Assembly (NCBI GenBank): GCA_039934035.1
Contig: JBDTMZ010000025.1
Span: 16,020 to 80,019, forward strand
Reading direction: 5' to 3'
DNA from: Solibacter sp039934035
GTDB lineage: Bacteria; Acidobacteriota; Terriglobia; Bryobacterales; Bryobacteraceae
Length of the DNA: 64,000 nucleotides
Made by a program: the position numbers and the translations under genes. The notes under the pieces were generated by a model. The model saw only the letters and a list, made by a program, of their open reading frames with translations. It searched no databases and was not told the DNA's origin. How positions within the stretch are numbered: the stretch's first letter is position 1; each line of letters opens with the position of its first letter. Of the stretch, positions 16,794 to 24,908 are shown piece by piece.

Positions 16794-17896
16794 CAGATCA
16801 CCTCGACTTCTGCTTCGAGCGCTCCCGCCGTACGCAGATTCTGTAAAATCGCGATCACATCGCGCGGCGTGGACCCGATCAGCGCCAGCGCGCGCACCAG
16901 TTCCTCCACCGTGGCGCCCTGTTTCAGGACCACGTTGCGCGCCTTCTCTTCTTTGGTCGACACCGAAGTCTGCGGCACCACTTCGGTAGTCCCGCCAGTC
17001 AGCGGATTGGGCTGCGACACCAGCATGGTGGTCTGGATTTCGACGCTGAGATTGCCGTGCAGGATGGCGACGGGCGCGACGCGCACATCCTTGCCCAGCA
17101 CGATCGTGCCGGTACGCTCGTTAATCACCACGCGCGCCGGGCGGTCGGCATCCACCGTAAGATTCTCCAGCGCGGAAATGAATTCGGTGACGCGTGTGGC
17201 GTAGTCGGGCGGCACGGTGACGCTGACCAGGCCCGCGTTGTCGGCCTGCGCCAAGGGCTTGGCGCTTTCGAACTTCTGGTTCACGGCTTCGACAATCCGG
17301 GTGGTGGTGGTGAAGTCCGATTGGCGCACCTGCAGGCGTATGGTTCCCTTGGGCGCAATCGAAGGCGCGCCGCGTTCCACGGTGGCGGTACCCATGCCGC
17401 GGCCCACCGTCGGATGATTGACGGTTTGCCCGCCGCCTGCCTTACCGCTCGAAAACCCGCCGGTCATCACCGGACCCTGTGCCACGGCGTAGACCTGGCC
17501 GTCGGCGCCGCGCAGCGAGGTGAGTACCAGAATTCCGCCCTGCAGGTTGCTGGCATCGCCGATGGCCGCCGCTGTGATGTCCACATGCATTCCGGGTTGC
17601 GCAAAGGGCGGCAGGGTGGCGGTCACCATGACGGCCGCCGTATTGGCCACGCGGATCGCCGACGGCGACACGGACACGCCCATGCGTTCCAGCAGATTGG
17701 TCAAACTTTGCGCCGAGAACACGGCCTGCTGGCGATCGCCCGTGCCGTTCAAGCCGACCACCAGGCCGTAGCCGACCAGTTGGTTGTCGCGCACCCCTTC
17801 AATCGACACCAGATCTTTCAAGCGGGTGGCGCGCGCAGGAACCGCAGTGAGCAGCAGCAGCAGGCTGCACGAGATGGTTGGGAGATAGCGCTTCAT
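16793..17896 (-). CDS. flgI: Flagellar P-ring protein FlgI
   Basis: A 367-residue FlgI with signal peptide MKRYLPTISCSLLLLLTAVPARA. Conserved stretches include RLKDLVSIEGVRDNQLVGYG, GLNGTGD and the C-terminal EELVRALALIGSTPRDVIAI. Length is typical. It forms the periplasmic P ring around the rod with the help of FlgA. The start at 17896 is set by the signal peptide; it follows the flgH stop by one base. Presence of a P ring supports a diderm envelope. Confidence 0.96.
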   Translation of the reverse strand: MKRYLPTISCSLLLLLTAVPARATRLKDLVSIEGVRDNQLVGYGLVVGLNGTGDRQQAVFSAQSLTNLLERMGVSVSPSAIRVANTAAVMVTATLPPFAQPGMHVDITAAAIGDASNLQGGILVLTSLRGADGQVYAVAQGPVMTGGFSSGKAGGGQTVNHPTVGRGMGTATVERGAPSIAPKGTIRLQVRQSDFTTTTRIVEAVNQKFESAKPLAQADNAGLVSVTVPPDYATRVTEFISALENLTVDADRPARVVINERTGTIVLGKDVRVAPVAILHGNLSVEIQTTMLVSQPNPLTGGTTEVVPQTSVSTKEEKARNVVLKQGATVEELVRALALIGSTPRDVIAILQNLRTAGALEAEVEVI

Positions 17897-17897
17897 T

Positions 17898-18584
17898 TTA
17901 GAAGGGCAGCAAGCCCAGGAGTAGACGGTATAAGAAGAACGGCCGCTTGATGGCGTCGCCGACCACGCCCTTGCCATTTACGCGCACTTCGAGTTGCCCC
18001 AGGCGGTCCGACCGCACCGTGTTATCGGCGGCCACATCGGCGGGACGCACGATGCCGCGCACCACGATGGTCTGCCGTTCGGAGTTGACCTCGACGTCCT
18101 TGGTGGCTTCCACCAGCATCGCGCCGTTGGGAAGCACCGCGGAGACTCGAGCCGTGAGCGTGGTGGAGATGACCACATCGCGGCTGGTGGTGCCCTGCCC
18201 CGAGAGTTGCGTCTCGCCGCTCACGCCCGCCAGGTTGGCCCACGGTCCGGCTGCACGGGTGATGCCGGCGAGCGCGCTGATATTGTTCTTGGTGCTGGAA
18301 GTACGCGCCGTCTTGGTCGTGCCCTTGGCGACGGCCGAAGCGCTCTCTACCACCAGGACCGTGATCAGATCGTCGATCTGGCTGGCTTTGAGATCGCGCG
18401 CAGCATCCGCCAGCCGCGAGCCGGGAGCCCATATGCCGCCCGGAGTGGGCGCGGGCGCCGCCAGCGACCGCTCGCGCGCATCCGTCACATACCGGTCCAG
18501 GGGAGCAGCCGGGAGGGGAGCGGGCTTCTTGGCCGCGTCCAACGCCGCCACGCTTCCCAGTAGAATCCACAACAGAGTTTTCAT
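17898..18584 (-). CDS. flgH: Flagellar L-ring protein FlgH, no lipobox cysteine
   Basis: A 228-residue FlgH. Conserved features are GSRLADAARDLKASQIDDLI, TVLVVESASAVAKG and GIVRPADVAADNTVRSDRLG. E. coli FlgH is a lipoprotein with an N-terminal lipobox, but the leader here (MKTLLWILLGSVAALDAAKK) contains no cysteine, so this copy should be exported without lipidation. The ATG overlaps the flgA stop (ATGA). An alternative upstream start would not supply a signal peptide. It forms the outer-membrane ring of the basal body. Confidence 0.93.
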   Translation of the reverse strand: MKTLLWILLGSVAALDAAKKPAPLPAAPLDRYVTDARERSLAAPAPTPGGIWAPGSRLADAARDLKASQIDDLITVLVVESASAVAKGTTKTARTSSTKNNISALAGITRAAGPWANLAGVSGETQLSGQGTTSRDVVISTTLTARVSAVLPNGAMLVEATKDVEVNSERQTIVVRGIVRPADVAADNTVRSDRLGQLEVRVNGKGVVGDAIKRPFFLYRLLLGLLPF

Positions 18585-19438
18585 AAAGTTCCTTTCACTT
18601 CCACTAATCCGCGGCCCGCGATTCGCGCCGTAAAGCGCTGCCGCGAAGTCGGATTCTCCACCGCAATGGTGTCGCCGACGCTTCCGGATGCCTGCGCAAT
18701 GCCTTCCAACTTGAGGCGCGCGCCGCCCTGCGTGACTTCGACCCGCACCGCGTCGCCGCGCTTCACGGCCTTGGGCGCGTCGAACCACTCCGCGCGCAGC
18801 ACCGTGCCGGCCGCGATCGTGCGGCGCGGCACGCGCTCGGCGACTTCGCGCATTTCGGAGGCGAACCCGACCGCGGGATTCTCCTGGCTCGTTTCGGTGC
18901 GCACCTGCGCCGCCTGGACCGGAACTCCGGCGGCCAGCGTTTCCACCGCAAACAAGCGGGTCACGCTGACACGCACTTTGACGCGCGCCCACAACGAAAA
19001 ATGCTGATTCCCCGCGTAGCGGACATACCCGTGCCAATAGCCGCCCGCGGCGGTTTGCCGCAAGCGGGCCAGCGGAAATACCAATTCGCCTTCCGGCGCC
19101 GGCATGCGGCTGGTATCGAGAATCTCGATCTGCGCGTCCGGCAATTCCTTACGCATGGCGTCGAGCATGCGCGCGGCATCGATCACCGCTGCCGGCCGGG
19201 TCACGCAGACCTCGCGGTCCGGAGCGACGGCGAGCTTCCAGTGTTCGGCGAGGCGCCGCAATTCCGGCGCGCGCAACACGCGCTGCACGCCGGGCGCTGG
19301 CGCTGGCGCGAGCGGAGTGTCCACCGGGAGCGCCGCCCATTCCGGGAGGCTTGCAGCCAGATCGCCGGCCAGGATCCGGTCGCTGCCGGGGTGTATGGCG
19401 AGGCACCCGGCGAGCGCAAATGCGGCGAGAGGCATCAT
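18581..19438 (-). CDS. flgA: FlgA, P-ring assembly chaperone
   Basis: A 285-residue protein whose C-terminal SAF-like part is typical of FlgA (ETLAAGVPVQAAQVR, RRTIAAGTVLRAEWFDAPKAVKRGD, VENPTSRQRFTARIAGRG). FlgA helps FlgI assemble in the periplasm. The leader MMPLAAFALAGC contains a lipobox-like LAGC, which is unusual for FlgA. The gene overlaps flgG upstream and flgH downstream by four bases each (ATGA), so the block is tightly coupled. Confidence 0.9.
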   Translation of the reverse strand: MMPLAAFALAGCLAIHPGSDRILAGDLAASLPEWAALPVDTPLAPAPAPGVQRVLRAPELRRLAEHWKLAVAPDREVCVTRPAAVIDAARMLDAMRKELPDAQIEILDTSRMPAPEGELVFPLARLRQTAAGGYWHGYVRYAGNQHFSLWARVKVRVSVTRLFAVETLAAGVPVQAAQVRTETSQENPAVGFASEMREVAERVPRRTIAAGTVLRAEWFDAPKAVKRGDAVRVEVTQGGARLKLEGIAQASGSVGDTIAVENPTSRQRFTARIAGRGLVEVKGTL

Positions 19439-20226
19439 CGGGTGAGATTGTTGACCTGCTGATACATTTCGTCCGCCGCTTTCACCACTTTCGAGTTCGC
19501 CTCATAGCCGCGCTGCGCCACGATCAGATTGATGAACTCTTCCACCACGGACACATTGGATTGTTCGGTGTATCCCTGCATGAGGCTGCCGAGCCCTTCC
19601 TGCCCGCCCGGCGTTCCCACGGTGGCATCGCCCGAGGCCTCGGTGGCCAGGTACAGATTTCCGCCCACGCTGTTCAGGCCGGCGGGGTTGACGAATCCGG
19701 CCAACTGCACCTGCCCTGCCTGTTGCGCGGCGGTCTGCCCGGGCGAGGTGTAGCTCACCGTTCCGTCCTGTGCGATCGAGATCTGTTGCACGTTGGATGG
19801 CAGGGTGATCTGGGGCTCCAGCGGGTTGCCGTCCTGCGTCACCAGACTGCCGTCCTTATCCAGATGGAAGGCGCCAGAGCGCGTATATGCCAGTTCGCCG
19901 GACGGCATGCGGATCTGGAAGAACCCCTTGCCCTGAATCACCATGTCCAGCGGGTTATCCGTCTGCGCGAAGGAACCCTGGGTGAAGATAATCTCGTTGG
20001 ACGACGCCCGCGTGCCCAGACCTACCTGCAGTCCGGTGGGCACGGTGGTCTGCTGGCCCGCCGCGGAACCGGGTTGCACCACGGTCTGGTAGAGCAGGTC
20101 CTGGAATTGGGCGCGCCGCATCTTGAACCCGGTGGTGTTGGCGTTGGCCAGGTTGTGGGCGATGTTGTCCACGTTCATCTGCTGCGCAGTCATGCCGCTG
20201 GCGGCGCTGTACAATGCTCGAATCAT
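19435..20226 (-). CDS. flgG: Flagellar distal rod protein FlgG
   Basis: A 263-residue FlgG of normal length. MIRALYSAASGMTAQQMNVD and NIAHNLANANTTGFKMRRAQ form the rod/hook signature; the C-terminus EEFINLIVAQRGYEANSKVV is the matching helix. The LYQTVVQPGSAAG insert after the signature is the FlgG-specific region that separates it from FlgF and FlgE. It forms the distal rod. It is encoded between flgF and flgA. Confidence 0.96.
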   Translation of the reverse strand: MIRALYSAASGMTAQQMNVDNIAHNLANANTTGFKMRRAQFQDLLYQTVVQPGSAAGQQTTVPTGLQVGLGTRASSNEIIFTQGSFAQTDNPLDMVIQGKGFFQIRMPSGELAYTRSGAFHLDKDGSLVTQDGNPLEPQITLPSNVQQISIAQDGTVSYTSPGQTAAQQAGQVQLAGFVNPAGLNSVGGNLYLATEASGDATVGTPGGQEGLGSLMQGYTEQSNVSVVEEFINLIVAQRGYEANSKVVKAADEMYQQVNNLTR

Positions 20227-20235
20227 TTTGACTCC

Positions 20236-20964
20236 TTAAACTCTGGCGACTTCTTCGATCGCCCGTTTGTTCATTTCCGACCCCAGTGAGACAGCCTTCT
20301 GCAGCATCTCGAACTGGCGCATGACACTGACCAGGCGCACCGCGGCTTCCGCGGCGCCGGTATTGGACGCTTCCAGGTGGCCCTGTTCGACGCTGGTTCC
20401 GGTTGCCGGGACCGGGCGCGCCGAAGCATCGGTCACGCGGAAATAATTGCTGCCTTGTTTGGCGATTCCGGCGGTGCTGGTGAAATCCACGATCTCAAGC
20501 TTGCCGGTGGTGATGCCGTCCTGGGTGATGGTGCCGTCGCGCGAGATCTCCACGGGACGCAACGGCTGCAGGGTGAGCGGCCCGCCCTGCGCAGTGCGCA
20601 CCGGATAGCCTTCGGCGGTCGTCAACGTGCCGTCCGCCGAAACCCGGAAACTGCCGTTACGCGTATATAATGGACCGCTGGGTCCGTTGACCGCGAAGAA
20701 GCCTTTGCCGGAGAGTGCGATGTCGGTCGGATTGCCGGTGGATTGCAGTGTTCCCTGGGCATGGTCCACCCAGGGGCGTTCGATCAGCGGCATGGCCGAA
20801 GTGTTATCGAGGCCCTCGGCCTCGGGCGCCATATAGAGGCTATTGAATTCACGGTCCGCCTTGTAGCCGCCGGTGCCGGCGTTGGCGATGTTGTTGGCCA
20901 GCAGGTCGAGCGACTCCATGCGTGCGCGGAGTCCACTGGCGGCGATCGCGGTGATCGGGTCCAT
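20236..20964 (-). CDS. flgF: Flagellar proximal rod protein FlgF
   Basis: A 242-residue rod protein with SLDLLANNIANAGTGGYKAD near the N-terminus and the C-terminal rod helix RLVSVMRQFEMLQKAVSLGS. It is shorter and more divergent than FlgG, as usual for FlgF. The start at 20964 gives the standard N-terminus; the open frame continues upstream to 21654 but that part is antisense to fliK. It is the first gene of the minus-strand rod/ring operon, divergent from fliK. No clear ribosome binding site is visible. Confidence 0.9.
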   Translation of the reverse strand: MDPITAIAASGLRARMESLDLLANNIANAGTGGYKADREFNSLYMAPEAEGLDNTSAMPLIERPWVDHAQGTLQSTGNPTDIALSGKGFFAVNGPSGPLYTRNGSFRVSADGTLTTAEGYPVRTAQGGPLTLQPLRPVEISRDGTITQDGITTGKLEIVDFTSTAGIAKQGSNYFRVTDASARPVPATGTSVEQGHLEASNTGAAEAAVRLVSVMRQFEMLQKAVSLGSEMNKRAIEEVARV

Positions 20965-21017
20965 ACGCGGAGGTGAAAGCACGCCGGGGGCCACCTGCGG
21001 GCGGCCGGCCAAATTTC

Positions 21018-21044
21018 TCAAAGGACAGCGATTGCGGCCGATAT
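21018..21044 (+). promoter_or_regulatory. Possible sigma-28 promoter before fliK
   Basis: TCAAAGGA, 11 bases, then GCCGATAT on the plus strand, about 140 bases before the fliK start. The -10 element matches the flgM promoter exactly; the -35 is weaker. It would place hook-length control and hook genes partly under FliA. Confidence 0.5.
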
Positions 21045-21184
21045 GACGGGTAGAACACGCTCTGCGCTGCGACAGAATCTTGCCGTTCGATCGCGAGGTG
21101 ACAAGATAGTGGCGCACCTCCGCGGACCAACTCCTTGAAAATGGGACGCTGCCTGTTTGGCCTTCGATCTGCATTTGTCGGTGC

Positions 21185-24007
21185 GTGTCGAGCATCGCCA
21201 GCCCCTTTCTCCGATTCGCGCAAACGGACACGCCGCCCCCGCCGGTAGCGGAGGGCAAAAGCGCGGCAGACGCCGGCGCCTTTCCGAATCTGTTCGCTGG
21301 CCTTTTGGAGGGCGACACGCAGGCGGAGGCGCATGATGCCGCGTCCTGGCAGTCTGCGGTGCACAGCAAGGTGGCCGCGGAAGACACTCCGGCCCTGGGC
21401 ATCGACGGGAAGGAAGGCGGCACGCCAGGCGCACTCGCGGAGGCATCGAACGCGATCTTTCCCTCGCTCGTGCTGCCTGCAAGCGTGTCCACCCCGGCGG
21501 TCGAAATGCCGCACGAGGGCCGCGAAGCGCAGCTCTCCCAGGCGGGGACAGCGGCAGGAAAGATCCAAGGCGCCAGCCCGAAGACGCTGCTTGCGGCGGA
21601 GAGCGCGCCATCTGAAATCATCGAAGAGCGGTCATCCGAGACCACATGGGCCATGGATGCTCACTTGCGGGCCGATTTTATCGCGAGCCGGTCCGCCGGT
21701 AACAGGCCCACTCTCTCCACGCCAGTTCCCGCCACCGTCATCAATGGCACTCCTGCCACGGCGGAGGCGGACATGCCACGGACGCGCGGCGGCAGCAGAC
21801 CGGACCAGGCGGAGGGAAGCGTTTTCCAGGCGCCCGGCGAACCGCAGCCGGCGCTGCGGACGCTGGACATTGCCGAAGCAATTCCCGCGGATCGCCAACC
21901 CGAGGGCGCGGCAGTAGACATGCCCCCGATGCCCGGCGAAACGCAATTCGCACTTGTGCCCCCAGGCAGCCCGGCAGAGATTCCCGCGGAGAGCAAATCC
22001 TCGGAACCGGGGCAGCCGCGAACGATCTCACCGCGCCGCGCCGAGCGAACCGTGGCTGCGCCGGAAGTACGCACGGCACGGGCGGAGGCGGTCAACCAGG
22101 AAAGCCAGGCATTCAGCCCAGCGGCTGCGGAGACCTCCGGCGAGTCGCCGCGAGCTGCCGCCGGCGAACTGCCGCCAGAATCGCAAGCTGCGCCAGTCGG
22201 CGTGCCCAACGCCGCCAGCAGCGTGATGCCGCCGATAGCGGGCGGCGCCGCTCTGGATGCGCCATCGAATGGCCCGGCGCCCATGCCCGCCGGCATCGCG
22301 CGGGAACCGGTGCAGGAAGCGCCCAAACTCGCGCAAGAGCCTCAGCAGCCCGCCGCGCCAGGCAGGCCGGCGAGACTGCGGGCGCCCGATGCGCCGCGCC
22401 AGGCGAAAGCTCCGTGGGCGCAACTGCCGCGCGTCGCTGAGAAATCCGGCGCGCCGGTCGCGCAGAAAGCCTCGCTCCTATTCTCAGATTCCCAGGCTGG
22501 GGCCGATGCGGCTCCCGCGCCGCACCCGAGTCCCGAAACGGCGCCCGCCCTGTTCCGCGCCCTGCCGCAAATTCCGCCGCAAACCGCGGATGCGGCACGC
22601 ACTCCGCAAGCGCCGGGCGCGTCAGGCGCCGCAACCACTACGTCCGCGGCCGAATTCGCAACCGCTGCTGCCCCCAGTCCGTTGCCGTTTCCGGTCCCGC
22701 GCGAGAGCGGCATGACAGACACGCCGCAGCCGGCGCGAAAGACGAATGGCAACCGGGTGGCGCAGGTGCTGGCTCTTAGCGGGCAGGTGCCCCGCAACCT
22801 GGAATCGATCGCGCCGGTGGAAGCAGCGCCACCTCCAGTCACCTGCCGTAAGGGCGCAGAGGCCGAGGCGTCCGTGGCACAGCCTCTCTGGCCGGGAACC
22901 GCACAGGAGGCGCCGGCAACCGCACCGTCGCCAAATGCGGCGCCCGTCGCAAGCCGGGCCGATCAACCGCAGGCCGACCAACCCCGGGCAGAGGCCGGTC
23001 TTCCTGGCGATCCTCAAGTGCGCACTCTCAATGCGGCCACTGCGGACCGGGATGAGGTCGCGTTCATCCTGCAGGCCCGTCCCGAAAGCCTGAAGCAGGT
23101 GCCGGCGAGAAACAACAACCCGGCTGCGCCGGGATTCGCGCAGGATGCCGCAATCCATGCCCCAGGAGGCGAACCACCGATTGGCCCGCGCGTCGTGGCG
23201 GACGGAGAGCCCCGCGGAACCCAAATCGAACCAGCGCGACCCGTCGGGCGCGACCAGTCCGTGCGCACCGCGTCGCCCGCGCTGGAGAGCGCCACGATCA
23301 CGCCCGCCGCCCCAGGCGATTCGCAGGCGCAGGAAGACCGCCTCCCGGGACCTGTGCCGGCAGCGGAATCCGAGCGTCCCGCCGAGCGCGAAGACCGCGA
23401 ACGCCGTCCGGCCGTCGCGGCGGAGCGTACGCCGGTCGAGCAAGCGTCCATCGCCGACGCGCCGGCAGTTCCGAAATTTCACCCACAGACGGTCGCAGCG
23501 GGGCCTGCCAGGCCCGACGCGCCCGCTCGCACCGAATCCGGCGAACCCAAACCCGCCGTGGCGCATGAGGCCGCGGATCGCGAAGTGCGCGCGGAGACAC
23601 CCAAGGCGACCGCCGTACGCGATGTGAAACTCGAGGTCACCGGGGGCGACCGCCGCGTCGAAGTTCGTCTCACGGAGCGCGGCGGCGAAGTCAAAATGAC
23701 CGTACGCACGCCTGACGCGCCGCTGGCCGGCACGCTGCGCGAGAATCTGCCGGCGCTGCACGCGCGCCTGGCGGAAAGCGGACTAAAGAGCCAGGCGTGG
23801 CATCCCGCGTCGGCTCAAACCAGCGAGTCGCGGAGCCCTTCAGAGGCCGCGCAGCCGGGCAATTCCCAGGATCAAAGCGGGCAGCATCGCCAGCCCGATA
23901 GGGATGCGCAGGAAGGCGATCCGCGCCGCCAGCGCAATCCGCAGGAAAACGTAGCTCCCAAACAGAAAGGAAAAGACTTCGCATGGTTCATGTCAACCCT
24001 AGGCTAA
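21185..24007 (+). CDS. fliK: Flagellar hook-length control protein FliK (very long)
   Basis: A 940-residue protein, about twice the usual FliK length. Residues 1 to about 800 are Pro/Ala/Glu-rich and probably disordered. The C-terminal part (DVKLEVTGGDRRVEVRLTER, GGEVKMTVRTPDAPLAGTLR, LPALHARLAESGLKSQAWHP) matches the globular FliK C-domain that meets FlhB and switches export specificity. It starts at GTG 21185. The last 25 bases overlap the next gene. The length of the disordered part may relate to hook length if FliK acts as a ruler, which is inference. The codon bias is extremely GC-rich, making antisense frames appear open. Confidence 0.87.
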   Translation: MSSIASPFLRFAQTDTPPPPVAEGKSAADAGAFPNLFAGLLEGDTQAEAHDAASWQSAVHSKVAAEDTPALGIDGKEGGTPGALAEASNAIFPSLVLPASVSTPAVEMPHEGREAQLSQAGTAAGKIQGASPKTLLAAESAPSEIIEERSSETTWAMDAHLRADFIASRSAGNRPTLSTPVPATVINGTPATAEADMPRTRGGSRPDQAEGSVFQAPGEPQPALRTLDIAEAIPADRQPEGAAVDMPPMPGETQFALVPPGSPAEIPAESKSSEPGQPRTISPRRAERTVAAPEVRTARAEAVNQESQAFSPAAAETSGESPRAAAGELPPESQAAPVGVPNAASSVMPPIAGGAALDAPSNGPAPMPAGIAREPVQEAPKLAQEPQQPAAPGRPARLRAPDAPRQAKAPWAQLPRVAEKSGAPVAQKASLLFSDSQAGADAAPAPHPSPETAPALFRALPQIPPQTADAARTPQAPGASGAATTTSAAEFATAAAPSPLPFPVPRESGMTDTPQPARKTNGNRVAQVLALSGQVPRNLESIAPVEAAPPPVTCRKGAEAEASVAQPLWPGTAQEAPATAPSPNAAPVASRADQPQADQPRAEAGLPGDPQVRTLNAATADRDEVAFILQARPESLKQVPARNNNPAAPGFAQDAAIHAPGGEPPIGPRVVADGEPRGTQIEPARPVGRDQSVRTASPALESATITPAAPGDSQAQEDRLPGPVPAAESERPAEREDRERRPAVAAERTPVEQASIADAPAVPKFHPQTVAAGPARPDAPARTESGEPKPAVAHEAADREVRAETPKATAVRDVKLEVTGGDRRVEVRLTERGGEVKMTVRTPDAPLAGTLRENLPALHARLAESGLKSQAWHPASAQTSESRSPSEAAQPGNSQDQSGQHRQPDRDAQEGDPRRQRNPQENVAPKQKGKDFAWFMSTLG

Positions 24008-24564
24008 GCAACGCCGCACACGCTCTTTACACTCTGCCAGCATCACGCCGGCCTACTACCACGGCTGGCGCCAGCTCCGACGAATTCAGCACGGTGCTCA
24101 AAGGGACGACCAACCCCTCGCCGGCCTCGACCACCACGGAGACTCCCGTGCGTACGATCGGGACCGTCACGCCGTATACGCCCGCACCGGTCGTCATCGC
24201 GCAACCCGGCGCGACCACTTCCCAGATGGCGCCCACGGCGGAATCGCTTTTCGGCTCCAACCCCTGGGTGACCAATGCCGGCGGCACCGGTCCCAACGGG
24301 GACTACGGTTACAACCGCACCTATTTCGCCACCCCGTCGACGGCGGCGAAAGTGGCGCAGATGCTGGGCGGGACCGTCGTGGCCGCCAATGCGATCACGC
24401 CCTCCGGTCCTTTCGTGCAGAACCAGCCCAATCTGATGGTCAAAATGCCGGACGGCAAGTTGATCAACCCTGGCTTGGTGGCCGCATTCTACGACCGCGG
24501 CCATACACAGCAGGCAGTGGACAAGATGATTGCCGCCGAACTCGACGGCACCTACATGGCCTGA
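23983..24564 (+). CDS. Unknown protein encoded between fliK and flgD
   Basis: A 193-residue protein without signal peptide or membrane segment. Residues 1-85 are Thr/Pro/Ala-rich and probably disordered. The C-terminal half is ordered-looking: ESLFGSNPWVTNAGGTGPNG, NRTYFATPSTAAKVAQMLGG, then helical IAAELDGTYMA. A disordered N-terminus followed by a compact domain is common in substrates of the flagellar export gate. It overlaps fliK by 25 bases and precedes flgD by 11 bases, so it belongs to the hook operon. I recognise no family; a hook-assembly or export role is inference from location only. Confidence 0.8.
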   Translation: MVHVNPRLSNAAHALYTLPASRRPTTTAGASSDEFSTVLKGTTNPSPASTTTETPVRTIGTVTPYTPAPVVIAQPGATTSQMAPTAESLFGSNPWVTNAGGTGPNGDYGYNRTYFATPSTAAKVAQMLGGTVVAANAITPSGPFVQNQPNLMVKMPDGKLINPGLVAAFYDRGHTQQAVDKMIAAELDGTYMA

Positions 24565-24575
24565 AGGAGCACTCC

Positions 24576-24896
24576 ATGATTGCGCCCATTCTATTTAACG
24601 ATTCCAGCACCGGAAATTCGTCAAAATCCGGCAGTTCCAGTTCCAGTTCCAGTTCCAGTTCCAGCACCGGCAATACGGGAACTACCCAGGTCACCAAGAA
24701 CATGTTCCTGCAACTGCTGGTGGCCCAGATCAAGAACCAGGACCCGATGAGCCCCACCGACGGCGTACAGTTTCTCACTCAACTGGCGCAGTTTCAGCAA
24801 CTAGAGCAGGGAATGAATTCCGGCCAGGACCTGACAGCGATCCGCTCGGATCTCGACAAACTCGTTGAGTCAACCACCAACCAAACCACCAATTAA
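24576..24896 (+). CDS. flgD: Hook-cap protein FlgD, minimal form
   Basis: A 106-residue FlgD containing only the conserved N-terminal segment: KNMFLQLLVAQIKNQDPMSP followed by QFLTQLAQFQQLEQ. The tudor-like and FnIII-like domains that make up the rest of E. coli FlgD (231 residues) are missing. Residues 12-30 are a serine run encoded by five AGTTCC hexamers. GAAGGAG precedes the ATG by 7 bases. It is followed 12 bases later by flgE, which it helps to assemble. Confidence 0.9.
   Translation: MIAPILFNDSSTGNSSKSGSSSSSSSSSSSTGNTGTTQVTKNMFLQLLVAQIKNQDPMSPTDGVQFLTQLAQFQQLEQGMNSGQDLTAIRSDLDKLVESTTNQTTN
24633..24662 (+). repeat. Five AGTTCC hexamers in flgD
   Basis: Five perfect tandem AGTTCC units code for alternating serine codons. 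Unit-number change would lengthen or shorten the serine linker by two residues without a frameshift, so this could vary linker length but would not switch the gene off. Confidence 0.9.
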
Positions 24897-24908
24897 CAGG
24901 AGAACACC

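Noticed and set aside
20968..20993. GG-N10-GC pattern before flgF on the minus strand as a sigma-54 promoter
   Set aside because: The transcription start would fall only a few bases before the flgF ATG, leaving no ribosome binding site, and the match outside GG and GC is weak.
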